Positions 21,619-30,785 of a DNA stretch of 64,000 nucleotides are shown here, in pieces; the stretch's first letter is position 1; each line of letters starts with the position of its first letter. The notes beneath the pieces are model-generated. The model was given only the letters and a program-made list of their open reading frames with translations. It did not search any database and was not told where the DNA came from. The position numbers were made by a program, and so were the translations under genes. The DNA comes from Prorocentrum cordatum (lineage: Eukaryota; Sar; Dinophyceae; Prorocentrales; Prorocentraceae), in NCBI GenBank assembly GCA_963575745.1, contig CAUYUJ010003559.1, forward strand, positions 472,423 to 536,422, written 5' to 3'.

Positions 21619-22503
21619 TTACTGGATGATCTTGATGTCGTTTACACTTTGCAAGCTATGATCCGACGCCGTAGTGGATTCCAAATCGTCTTCAAGCTCA
21701 TCGCTGGGCCCGCTCTGACGAGCCGACTCCTTCTGCACGATGTAGAACTCGTTCGCGTTGGTGGCAACCAGGTACATGCCGCGCAGCACTCCAGTGAGCT
21801 CGATCAGGCTAATGGGGAGCAGCATCGAGACGTTCATAAACAACAAGCAAAGCCACCGCCCTACCCCCTCGCGGTACGGGGAAAAACATATCAAAAAACC
21901 TAGTAGGTAGTTAACGCAGAACACTTCCGCTACAAAGTCACGAACAAGGAGCCCCAGCACCCCTTGGTCGCCACACCCCAGTTGATACACCACCCTTACC
22001 GACATGATAAGGAACTGACAAGACCAACACATCATGAAACACGTGATGATGAAGTTTGTTCTGATTGGCAAATTGTTATCAAAGAAGAATGTACAATACG
22101 ACATGCCGTGGAACCAGCGGGCACGCTGGTGGATCAGATCCAGGGGACCGAACGGAGACTGCTCGAACATGAACGCGTCTATCCACCGGATGCCGACCCG
22201 AAGCTCCGCGTTGGCAACGCAAGCAAAGTAGCTGTCCTCCGTGATGGAGGCCGCCTCGCCGTGGTCGAACCCGATGGCCGTCTCCACCGCCTGGTTGATG
22301 ATCGCAAACGAGCCGTGCATGCCGATCGCTGGAAACTGGAGGCTCTCGGAGCAGAGCCGGAACTTCCCCAGGTCGTCGGCCACGCGTGCCACGTCGGCCA
22401 TCGCCGTGAGGTGTGCCTCAAGGGGGACGCCGTTGGTGTTGTAGAGGATGACGCCCTGGCCGCAATCTGGGAACACGACTTCGCCGCGCTTCCCGTGCTC
22501 CTT
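21619..22503 (-). other. Glycosyltransferase exon E (terminal)
   Basis: Acceptor CCTATTTTCCAG/AAG; first codons KEHGKRGEVVFPDCGQGVIL. It holds ITED, HQRARWFHG, the C-terminal membrane spans, NEFYIVQKE and an acidic Ser-rich tail, ending at TAA (21619-21621). Confidence 0.9.
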
Positions 22504-25500
22504 CTGGAAAATAGGCTGGTACCGATACCGCTACTCCCCTACTCCCCGGGCCTCTCACGGGGCAAGTTCTGATCAGAATCGCGAGGCGGATCCAGCCGTG
22601 GCGACGAGGGCCTCCCAGGAGGCCCAAGAAAGCAAAAACGGGGCAAGGGTACAGTGCGGACGCCGCCGCAAGAAATCCAGCCCTGAAGACCCGCGCAACG
22701 AGAGAGGGGCGACTGGGGGGAAGCAAGCGAGGTGCGTCTGGGGGGAAGCCCAGAGCACCCTGGACGCCGCAGGTTCTTTCACGGACGCGGGAGGTCACCG
22801 CGCAGCGCGCGAAGCGAAGCTACCCCGGGTACCCTGACGAGAAGCATCTGGCTTCTGGATGCGCGGCCCCACTGTAGCGTGCAGCGGTATCGGTACCTTT
22901 TCCTTCTCTGACCTTCACGCGCACGTTCTCGTCGAGGCAGTGCCTCAATCCGTCACCGTGCCTGCAGCACGTCGAGGCATGGAATAATGTCAAGGGCTGT
23001 CTGGCAGGCAGGGCTTCTGCAGTCTTCTAAGGAACCTCCCCCTCCGCGGGAAGCACCCAACCACCCTACTCCCGGCGGATCCCTGGGCGGCCATGGCGCC
23101 TCCCTGGGGCTCTCCAACGCTTCCATGACGGCCCAAAAAGCCCACCCAGGCCGCCAAGAGGTCTGCAAGACAGTTCAATATCGCTGCGAGACGCCCACGA
23201 TGGCCCCAAGACTGCCCAAGAGGCATCAAGGAACCCCCAAGAGCGTTCCAAGAGGACCTCCCAGAGAGCCCAAAGAAGCAAGAATCATGGATGTTCATTG
23301 TGTTGTTCCATGGTTTTTATCTTCTCGTTGTTTCTCGCTTCCGACCCCCCCAAGACCGCCCCATGATGGCCCAGGAGGCCCCGAGAGGGTCCGAAGACGG
23401 CCCAACCCCCAGAACTGCTCTTGAGGCGCCCCAGACAGCCTCAGACAGCCCCAAGACAGCCCCAAGAGGGGTCAGAGAGGGGGAACACTAACAGACACTT
23501 CGAGCATTCCGCCCGAAGGGGCTCGCAGAAAGCCCAAAAAGGCCTCCCAGAAGCGGCTAGAGGCCCCCAAGACGCCCCTAAGAGACCCCAAAGAGGTCCC
23601 CAGAGGGCCGCCAAGAGGCCTCTAAACTGCCTCCACCAGGCAACCGAGAGGCCTCCCGCGATATCACAACGAACATCCCATGAGGCCTATGACCCAAAAC
23701 CCAGGTACTTAAGCGAGACTTGCCATAGGCAGCTGGATATCGCACACACTGCGTGCCCGTCGAAGCGCGTCTCCTCGTCCAGGTGCACGATCCAGTCGCT
23801 GGGGCGCGGGCGCAGCTTGGAGTGCAGCACGGCCCAATGCATCGCACGGGCCTTGAACTTCCCGCCGCGGGGGCACCTTTAGGGGGAAGACGAAACTGCA
23901 TAAGTATACGCTTCCGGACCTCCGCGCGGATGTCTTGGATCGGCGCTGGACCCCCCTTCCTGGCGCGCGGAGCGCGCCAGGGGCGGCGCCAGAGGCGCCG
24001 CCAGGGGGGGGGCCAGCGCACGTCCAAGAAATCTGCGCGGAGCTCCGAGAGTTTGTTTATGCAATTAGTCTTCTTCTCGGTGTCCAGTCTGGGGTGAAGT
24101 GAGAGGGGGCGGGCCTTCTCAGAGGCTCGGAAGTCTTCTGGCCTTCTGAGATGTTTCGAAACCTTCCCTGAAGACACAAACAAACTGCTCAGAAGGAAAG
24201 AGGGCTTCAAAGAAGCTCCGCCGCCTTCTGAAAAGGCCTGCTCCTTCTCATTTCCCCACGGGCTCGCCGCCGAGTTATTCTTCTTCGACACCGGTACTCC
24301 GCGGGCACCACCGTCTCTTGGACGGGAACTCCAGGCAGGGCGCTCCCGAGCCCCATCGCGGCATCGGTGACGACCTCGAGGCGCCAGCAGCCCTCGCTGA
24401 GGCCGCTGTCGATGAGCGCCTCCCGAAAACAAAATTAAAGAGGCGCGAGCATACATTCAAGAAACATGAGAAACTTCATAAACAAGATTAGACCAGAGAA
24501 AAATTCCAATCAAAGTCTTGGTAGGGCTATAGGGCTATGGGGCTATTGGGCTCTGGGGCGATGGGACAATGGGGCTATAGCGCTACGGAACTATAGGGCT
24601 ATAGGGCCATAGGAGTATAGGTCTATAGGGCTATAGGGCCAGGGCTATAGGGCTAGAAGGCTATGGGGCTATGGGGCTATAGGGAACAGGACCATAGAGC
24701 TATGAGTCTATAGAGCTCTAGGGCTATAGGGCTGTAGGTTTATGGGGATACAGGGCTATAGCGCTATAGGCATATAGAGCTATAGGGTCATAGGGCTATG
24801 GGACTGTAGGGCTATAGGGCTATAAGGCTGTAAGGTTATAGGGCTATGGGGCTATAGGGCTATAGGGCTATAGGGCTATTTGGCTATGGGGCTATAGGGC
24901 TATTGGGTTATAGGGCTACAGGGCTATAGGGCTATAAGGCTGTAGGGCTATAGAACTACAGGGCTCTAGGGCTACGGGGCTCTAGAGCTATAACGCTGGA
25001 AGGCTATAAGGCTATAGGGCTATTGGGCTATTGGGCTAAAGGGCCATTGGGCTATTGGGCCACAGGGGTATGAGACTGTAGGGCTATAGGGCTATAAGGC
25101 TCTAGGGCTCTAGGGCTATAGGGCTATAGCGCTACAAGGCACACGGGCACCCGGGCACCTGGGCACCCGAGCACTTGGGCGTGCCGCCGACATCGGCGAC
25201 GCAGCTAACCTAACCATATGAATCAGCTAGGACCCCTGCAGAGGCAAGCTCTGATTGGGGAATTGTCCGAGGTCCGCGCGAATCTATTGGACCGGCGCTG
25301 CGGCCCTCTGGCGGAGCATCCGGCGCCGCCCCTGGCACGCTCCGCGCGCCAAGCAGGAAGTGGGGACCAACGCCGATCCAAGAAGAAATCCGCGCGGAGG
25401 TCCTAAAGCTCATGTTCATGTCAGCATCTGTTCTCAGAAAGAAAAAACACACGAACATAATCTTAAAGGGGCCCAGGCGGACACAAAGAAATCGACACAC

Positions 25501-26322
25501 TAATTGCAGAATGTCCTACGTATATTCTTTCCACAGTTCCCGGATGTTCCTCTCCCCTTCCATTCCCCATGGCTTCCCAGAATTCTGCTCGTGAAAACCA
25601 GGGTTTCTTGTTGTGTTGCGCCAAATGCTCGCTCCTGGAAACTGTCGGGACTCCGCGCGGACTGCCCGGATCGGCGCTGGAGCCCCCCTGGCGGCGCCTC
25701 TGGCCGCCCCCCAGCGCGCTCCGCGCGCCAGGGGGAGGACCAGGCGCCGATCTGAGGCACCCGCGCGGAGCTCCAAAAGCACATGGTCGTGCCGTTCTTC
25801 TCGCTCCTCTTGCCTCGTGCGCGAGCCTCACGTTCAGCCTCACGAGCGACGGGTTGTTCCCCCGCGTGCAGAAGCGGAAGATCAGCACGGGCGACTCGCC
25901 AAGCTCCCGCATCTCCTTTCGGGGATCTTCTGACCCGGGTCAAACCAGACCCGCAAGATCCTGCAAGATCCTGCACCCAGAGGAGGAGGAGCAGGGAGGA
26001 GGAGCAGAGAGGAGGAGCAGGGAGGAGGAGGAGGAGATGCGGCATCTCCTCCATCAAGTCGCTCGCCGGCGAGGCAGGCCGCCGGAGCGTGGCCGGCCAC
26101 CGCAGCTGCCCGTAGACGTTCAGGGTCAGCGGCACCGCGGCGACCAGGAACGTCAGCGTGCCCAGGGCCTGCACGGCCGCACTCCCGGTCACGGAGCCGT
26201 CGAAGACGCACTGGCGCGCCGTGTCCTTCACGCCCTCGCGCGCCGCCTCGAAGGACGTGACCGTGTTGAACGCCAGGAGGCACAGGAGCAGGATGAACTG
26301 CACGGCCAGAAGGACAGAACAA
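21619..26322 (-). CDS. Egghead/BRE-3-like glycosyltransferase family 2 gene, five exons found (5' end incomplete)
   Basis: Five exons join in phase to about 515 codons. The family (egghead of flies, BRE-3 of worms) transfers beta-1,4-mannose to glycolipid at the Golgi/ER membrane; the substrate here is unknown. In order: two hydrophobic segments, a FRFCTRG block, EVVTDAA with VVPAEYR, FKARAMHW with DWIVHLDEET (acidic nucleotide/metal site), GQGVILYN, ITED, QRARW, four or so C-terminal membrane segments, and the family-typical ending NEFYIVQKE before an acidic tail. Introns begin GT, GC or apparently GA and end AG; most of their length is TIR elements. No in-frame ATG was found in the first exon, so at least one upstream exon is missing; 26.48-26.60 kb may hold it. 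Only host gene recognised here. Confidence 0.85.
22504..23719 (-). other. Intron D-E of the glycosyltransferase gene
   Basis: 1216 bases. The middle (about 23040-23640) is rich in degenerate CCCAAGAGG/CCAAGAC units. No clear TIR pair was found, unlike the upstream introns. Confidence 0.5.
23720..23876 (-). other. Glycosyltransferase exon D (DWIVHLDEE site)
   Basis: Starts G/TGC CCC CGC after acceptor TAAAG and encodes GGKFKARAMHW, then DWIVHLDEETRFDGHAV, the conserved acidic site of the family. The phase-0 donor is CAA/GTCTCG; a GC donor four bases earlier would not keep frame. Confidence 0.8.
23911..24054. mobile_element. Introner-like TIR element IE1
   Basis: About 144 bp. The left end TTCCGGACCTCCGCGCGGAT..TTGGATCGGCGCTGG is inverted at the right end (CCAGCGC..GTCCAAG..CTGCGCGGAGCTCCGAGAG). 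The centre is the long palindrome around CTGGCGCGCGGAGCGCGCCAG and GGCGCCAGAGGCGCC. It lies in the intron between exons C and D. Confidence 0.75.
24090..24268. mobile_element. TIR element M2, copy 1 (CTTCTCAGAAG family)
   Basis: Reverse complement of 26646-26834. The ends are GAAGTGAGA and TCTCATTTC, with several internal CTTCTCAGAAG-type palindromes. It sits 23 bases inside the intron after exon C, so that intron is made almost wholly of M2 and IE1. Confidence 0.7.
24292..24419 (-). other. Glycosyltransferase exon C
   Basis: Encodes ALIDSGLSEGCWRLEVVTDA and ends in VVPAEY plus two bases of Arg. Acceptor GGGAG/GCG; donor TACCG/GTGTCG. The split Arg codon is completed exactly by the first base of exon D. 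Confidence 0.8.
24504..25262. mobile_element. TIR element M3, copy 1, filled with (GGGCTATA)n
   Basis: The left end TTCCAATCA and right end TGATTGGGGAA are inverted. The interior is about 620 bases of GGGCTATA satellite, then GGCACCCGG units, then a unique block (25175-25262) that recurs at 61190-61273. It lies in the intron between exons B and C. Confidence 0.75.
25263..25408. mobile_element. Introner-like TIR element IE2
   Basis: Left GTCCGAGGTCCGCGCGAAT..TTGGACCGGCGCTG, right CAACGCCGATCCAAG..TCCGCGCGGAGGTCCTAAAG, abutting M3. Confidence 0.7.
25409..25637. repeat. Spacer repeat S, copy 1
   Basis: About 230 bases whose reverse complement is 27281-27493. Shared strings include GGCCCAGGCGGACACAAAGA and TCGACACACTAATTGCAGA. 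It has an introner-like element on each side, as has the other copy. Confidence 0.75.
25638..25780. mobile_element. Introner-like TIR element IE3
   Basis: Left ACTGTCGGGACTCCGCGCGG..GGATCGGCGCTGG, right CAGGCGCCGATCTGAG..CCGCGCGGAGCTCCAAAAG. It begins about 33 bases after the splice donor of exon B. Confidence 0.75.
25814..25915 (-). other. Glycosyltransferase exon B
   Basis: 34 codons containing SPVLIFRFCTRGNNPSLV, the family block after the N-terminal membrane segments. Acceptor GAAAG/GAG; donor GAG/GCAAGAG (GC type). Phase 0 at both ends. Confidence 0.75.
25916..26048 (-). other. Intron A-B of the glycosyltransferase gene
   Basis: 133 bases. On the plus strand it is flanked by the direct repeat GCATCTCC (25909-25916 and 26042-26049) and contains a GGAGGAGCA repeat. 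The boundary repeat makes the exact splice position ambiguous. Confidence 0.6.
26049..26322 (-). other. Glycosyltransferase exon A (membrane N-terminus)
   Basis: Reads LLAVQFILLLCLLAFNTV then LTFLVAAVPLTLNVYGQL: two membrane spans as in the N-terminus of egghead-like enzymes. The acceptor could be the AG before 26322 or the one before 26297. The 3' boundary lies inside an 8-bp repeat shared with exon B; a GA donor after ATG GAG (26049) keeps phase 0. Confidence 0.65.
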
Positions 26323-26340
26323 CTGCACGGAGACACACCC

Positions 26341-26468
26341 TTGGAAATGCCGCGCGGGCCTCCAGGAGATCTGGCGGGTCTCTGGCGCGCCGGGGGTGGG
26401 GCCGGAGGCGTCGCCAGGGCTGGGCCGGGCGCCGATCCGAGCAGTCCACGCGGAGCTCCGAAAGTTTT
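26341..26468. mobile_element. Introner-like TIR element IE4
   Basis: Ends TTGGAAATGCCGCGCGGGCC and CCACGCGGAGCTCCGAAAGT, with GGGCGCCGATCCGAG inside. It ends about 18 bases upstream of the exon A acceptor. Confidence 0.65.
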
Positions 26469-26645
26469 GTCTTTGTGCAGTTTTTCTCTTCTTCGGATGG
26501 CCACGGTGGCCGGCCGCGTGTCCTCTCCGACCCAGGCGCCCAAGAAGGCCTTGCCTCCCGCCGGCTGACGGTCCAGCAGCCCCTCGCCCTCTTCCGCCCC
26601 TGGCCTGCGGACCGCGCCGCACCTCCAGGCGACACATGTATTGGA

Positions 26646-26834
26646 GGCGAGCGAGGGGGGGAAATGAGAAGGAGAAGGCCTTCTCAGAAGGCGGCGGGAC
26701 TTCTCAGAAGCCCTCGCGCCTTCTGAGAATTGTTTTCTGATTTCGGGGAAGACTTTGAAAACTTCTCAGAAGACCGGGAGACTTCCAAGACTTATGAGAA
26801 GGCCTGCCCCTTCTCACTTCCCCCCTCGCTCGCC
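26646..26834. mobile_element. TIR element M2, copy 2
   Basis: Terminal inverted repeat of about 26 bp: GGCGAGCGAGGGGGG then AAATGAGAAGG at the left, with its complement ending CTCGCTCGCC at 26834. The interior is palindromic CTTCTCAGAAG units. Inverted relative to copy 1 at 24.1 kb. Confidence 0.75.
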
Positions 26835-26867
26835 GCCGAATATAACTACCGGCACAGCTATTAAGGT

Positions 26868-27280
26868 TCTGAGGTCCGCGCGGATCCTCGACCATCAAAC
26901 CTCGAGCCTTGGACAAGTGATGCAACTGCTGCAGGTCGTGTCGAAGAATCGTCCAGGGGACCTCCCTGGGGGTAGTTTTTCATCCTAGGTCCGTCTCTGA
27001 CGTTCCTGGGGCAAGGAAACGGCAACCGGTGACCAAAAACGATGAAAAACCCAAGGAGACGAAGACAAACAATGCTGCGCTGTAAAACTGCACTACGTTT
27101 CCAAGACAAAGTAGATCCCCGATCACGGATCCTGGATCCTGGATCCTGGATGCCAGGTTGGCGCCAGACCGTCCTGCCTGGCGCGCGGAGCGCGCAAAGG
27201 GCGGCGCCGGAGGCGCCGCCAGGGAGTGCCCAGCGCCGATCCAGGCAGTTCGCGCGGAGTTCCGAAAGTTTCCAGGAGGG
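26868..27280. mobile_element. Introner-like remnants around IE5
   Basis: A half end (CTGAGGTCCGCGCGGATCCT, about 26873-26892) and a better right part at 27172-27280 (palindrome CTGGCGCGCGGAGCGCGC, then CAGCGCCGATCCAGG..TCGCGCGGAGTTCCGAAAG). Whether they are the two ends of one element with an insertion or two broken copies is unclear. Confidence 0.5.
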
Positions 27281-27493
27281 AGCACTGGCGCAAACACTAC
27301 AAAAACGCTGACTCTCATGAGCAATCGTATGGGAAGCCAGGGGAAATTGAGGGGGACAGGAAAACCCGGGAACTGTGGAAAAGATGTGGGACACTCTGCA
27401 ATTAGCGTGTCGATCTCTTTGTGTCCGCCTGGGCCACTTTAAATCTATGCTGGTGCCGTTTTCTCTTTCGGAGAACAGATGCTAACATGAACA
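27281..27493. repeat. Spacer repeat S, copy 2 (inverted)
   Basis: Reverse complement of 25409-25637, with small indels. Confidence 0.75.
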
Positions 27494-27743
27494 TGAGCTT
27501 TCGGACCTCCACACGGATTCCTTGTTGGATCGGCCCTGGGATCCGCACCGAGGCTTGAGCATCGGGGGTCGAGCATCGAAGGTCGAAGGGTCGAGCATCG
27601 AGGGTCGAGCATCGAGGGTCGAGCATCTGGGACCCAGGATCCAGGATCCAGGTTCGAGCACTGAGGCTCGAGCATCGAGGGTCGAAGGTCGAGGACCACA
27701 AGCCGAGGACCGAAGCTCTGCGCGGACCTCCGAGGGTCCCACC
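27494..27743. mobile_element. Introner-like TIR element IE6 with internal minisatellite
   Basis: Left CTTTCGGACCTCCACACGGAT..TTGGATCGGCCCTGG, right GCTCTGCGCGGACCTCCGAGG. The interior is a GGGTCGAGCATCGA minisatellite and not the usual palindrome. Confidence 0.6.
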
Positions 27744-27779
27744 GGCCCTGCGGGCTCACGGATCCGGTTCCAACGTCCT

Positions 27780-27905
27780 GGCCGTTTGGGGGGAGGGAGG
27801 AGGAGGAGGAGGAGGAGGAGGAGGAGGAGGAGGAGGAAAAAAAGGAGGAGGAGGAGGAAAAGGAGGAGGAGGGGGAGGAGGAAGAGGAGGAGGACGAGGG
27901 AGGAG
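27780..27905. repeat. (GGA)n microsatellite
   Basis: Purine-rich GGAGGAGGA with a run of A at 27837-27843. Confidence 0.95.
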
Positions 27906-28309
27906 AAATCCCACCAGCACTCTAGGCGCAGGTGGTCTAGAGAGCTTTCTCTTCCAACCCCCGTCTTCCCCTTCTCTTCCAACCTCCTTTCCGTTGGGGG
28001 AGGAGAGGCTTAAAGTGGAGGCCGGTCCACAAGACACCTTCCACAAGAAACCCAACCTTGAGACCCCAGGAAATCCGTCGATTTTTGGCGTGGGAACGTT
28101 GCGTTTTCCATGGCGAAACCATCGAAACCCAAGAAACCCAGGGAACCCTGGAGGCAAGCACGGTGTTTCTTGGCATGGGCCCCCACTGTATCACTGTCCC
28201 CTATCAATGTACACCCCCTCCCCAAGGCGACCGGAAGCCAACCAGGAACCATGATCACCCGTTCACACCGTCACTCTTTAAAACCAAACACAGCGCACTT
28301 TGCCTTCAC
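27906..28309. other. Intergenic DNA, nothing recognised
   Basis: Unique sequence with short open frames on both strands and no motif. Confidence 0.45.
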
Positions 28310-28660
28310 ATTTGAAGCATGCGCGGCCAACCCGATGCCCCCCCCCCCCACCATCCCTCTGTCAAAAAACGAAACAAAGTATACTTTGGGACAAAAGCTT
28401 GAGCCATGTTCGTGAGATTCGCGAGCACTTTGTATTGTTTTTGACAGGGGTGGCGGGGGTGGCAGCATATTGCTTGCTGCGCGCAGGGCTACATCCTTAA
28501 AACAAATACAGAATTTACCACATGCACCTCGCTGCTAAATCTGGATCATGCGCGGCCACCCCGCGAGCACTGTCAAACGATGTTTGACTGGGGCGGCGGG
28601 GATGGTGGCACATGGCCTGCTAGCCTGCTGTGCGCAGGCCCACCAGACACAATGATGGGC
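28310..28660. repeat. Diverged tandem duplication of about 230 bp
   Basis: CATGCGCGGCCA(A/C)CCCG at about 28318 and 28548, GCGAGCACT at about 28421 and 28564, and the G-rich block ending (C/T)GTGCGCAGG or (C/G)CGCGCAGG at about 28475 and 28630 recur in order. Confidence 0.5.
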
Positions 28661-29199
28661 GTTGGTTTTCGACAAAGATGGTGGGTGCCAACATGTTTCA
28701 CGATGTGTACTGTCACGTGCGCAGGCGCACCTGCCACACTCTGCGCGTGCCCCGAGTTTGAAGGGGGCTGGGAGGCCCAGCCAGTAATTTCGCCTCAGGC
28801 GAAGCCAAGCTCCCGCTCTGTTGTACCGTACCAGCGACAGTCCCAGTATGAGAGGATGTGCCATCTCAAGCAGTAGAAGGATCCTTTTGGTCTCGATAGC
28901 GATTGTGTGTCTCGTAGTGAGGCACAGTCATATTTGGGCGGCCGGCCGATCGAGCCGACGCGGCCGCGGGCGCGCGCTCGTTTCCACCCCTTGCGTCCCT
29001 CAGCTCGCTTTAGAGCGTGGGGGGGAGACGAAGCGCGAGCCCGTCGCCCCTATACAGCAGGCACAGCAGCTAACAGACACAAGAACAGAAGAGGAATCGG
29101 GCCAAAAGGGAGGTGGACCCGCTCGCAAGTTGCCTCGCTTGTACAGTTATGTACGTGACGCACTCATCCGGCGGCGTCAGAACTTCATGTCTGGCCGGC
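28661..29199. other. 3' flank of the copia remnant
   Basis: No clear gene. The stretch may include the 3' end of the copia element, but no LTR pair could be matched inside the window. Confidence 0.35.
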
Positions 29200-30749
29200 C
29201 CGATATGGAGTATGTCTCTTCAGGTCATGCTTGAGGTCCTGTATGCCCCCCATGACTTGTAGGAGCATTTCTCCGTCGATGCTCCCCTTGGTGTGACCAT
29301 CCGCAGACAGATCATGGGTGTCACACCACTGGATGCTGCGCACGATTCCACGCTCCATCATCTCTCGTAACCAACTGATGTGTCCTAAAAGGGTACACTC
29401 AGTCGGCTTCTTCAAGTCTCTGCTTGAGAAGGACTTGAAAACAGACTCAGCATCGATGGTCAAGGTGACCTTGGTGCTCAGGCCACCCAACTCCAGCGTA
29501 TATTGCAACTGAGCGGGCGCGAGCGGCCCTGCGTGGAGCACGAGCAAGCGGCGAGACTTGCAGCGCGCATCAATCAAGTGAACGACAGGCTGACCGGATG
29601 ACGTGTTTCCACGTCGTAGCAGGTTTGCCCCGCGAATACCATAGCCTTCGACGTCGCCATCGGCGTCTCCACACAGGCGTCGGTATCCTGAGTCGCCATG
29701 CAGGTCGACCTCGCCCGTAGGATTCATCGCCTGGTAGGCGATCTTCTTTGGGCAGGCCTGTAGCTTCCTGGGAATCGCGTTCAGTCGTCGCGCATGGACT
29801 TGGATGTCGGTCGGTTCTTGGACACGTTGTAGAGAAACAACATACACCATCAACCACACCTGGGTGATTAATGCATACGCCAGCGCACCCCTGAGGCTGA
29901 CGAACATGTCTGCAACCATCTCTGTTGCCTGACCGTCAGCGTCGGCGCTGGTCAATTCGGGACGTTGTATAGGACGGAGCTGTTTGATATATTCATCTTG
30001 GTCCAAAGTGGCATTGCCGTCCTCATCCTTGGTGTATCTCACAGCATACTTGGTGCATGTGTGCTTGTTGAGTTTACGCTTGCCAAAAGCAGCTTCAACG
30101 CATTTGACATACTTGACAATGGCGTCCTCAGTACTGGCAATATTCCTGTCATCGGCATGCCTGGCCGTGAGCAAGTTGTTGCTCGCATCGAACTCCTCGT
30201 CGTGGGACGCAGGTCGGAGACCGAAGCCTCTGGTGGACCTCCTGAGCTTAAGTGAGAAAGCCCGTGGAGCGTCTTTGGTGCCTGTGCCTGGTTTCAAACA
30301 CTGCAGGCAGTGCTTTGACTCGCCATAGTGCTCGAATCCTGGGAGAGTTCGGAGCACCGCGGCCGATCCAGGCGGCAAGGTAAAACATACCTCGCGTTCC
30401 TTTTCAGCGGTAGCTTCAGCCAGTTCCTGAAAGGTCAGCCCCTTCAGGAAGGCCATGTTGATGTCGAGGGAAGCAACGGTCCATTGCTCATTGCACGCTG
30501 CCGCGCTAGCAATTAGCCTCTGGCTTGACCGTCGCGCCGTTCTCGAACATGTTTCTGCGTCGAAGGCTTCAAGATCTACGAAACCAACCTCGGAGAACCA
30601 AACGTAGTCTGATGGTGCGTTCCATCTCGCCCTTCTCGTTCTTCACGAACTTGAAATTTGCAAGCGTATCTCGAAGTCACGGTGTTCGACGCTTTAGCTA
30701 TATCTTGCATCTTAAAGCACAGGTTCTCAAACCATGTCTTTCAATGTAG
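29185..30749 (-). pseudogene. copia-1 reverse transcriptase and RNase H
   Basis: From about 30740: KFKFVKNEKGEMERTIRLRL is the conserved RT entry block. After frame changes, SQRLIASAA and SLDINMAFLKGLTFQE (motif A with DINMAFLKG) follow, then CLKPGTGTKDAPRAFSLKL. The motif C position reads ARHADDRNIAS, i.e. HADD in place of YVDD. The part from 30456 to 29185 is one open frame of 423 codons ending in an RNase H: LHGDSGY, TIDAESVFKSF and WCDTHDLSADGHTKG. Confidence 0.8.
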
Positions 30750-30785
30750 AGGGCCTTCGATACTTTATCGGGAGTTGCCTGGATG

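Noticed and set aside
25201-25220. TAACCTAACC as a telomere-like repeat
   Set aside because: Two units only, part of the M3 block shared with 61.2 kb.
28821-29234. 137-codon plus ORF next to copia-1
   Set aside because: Arg/Ser-rich, no motif, and partly opposite the copia coding end.
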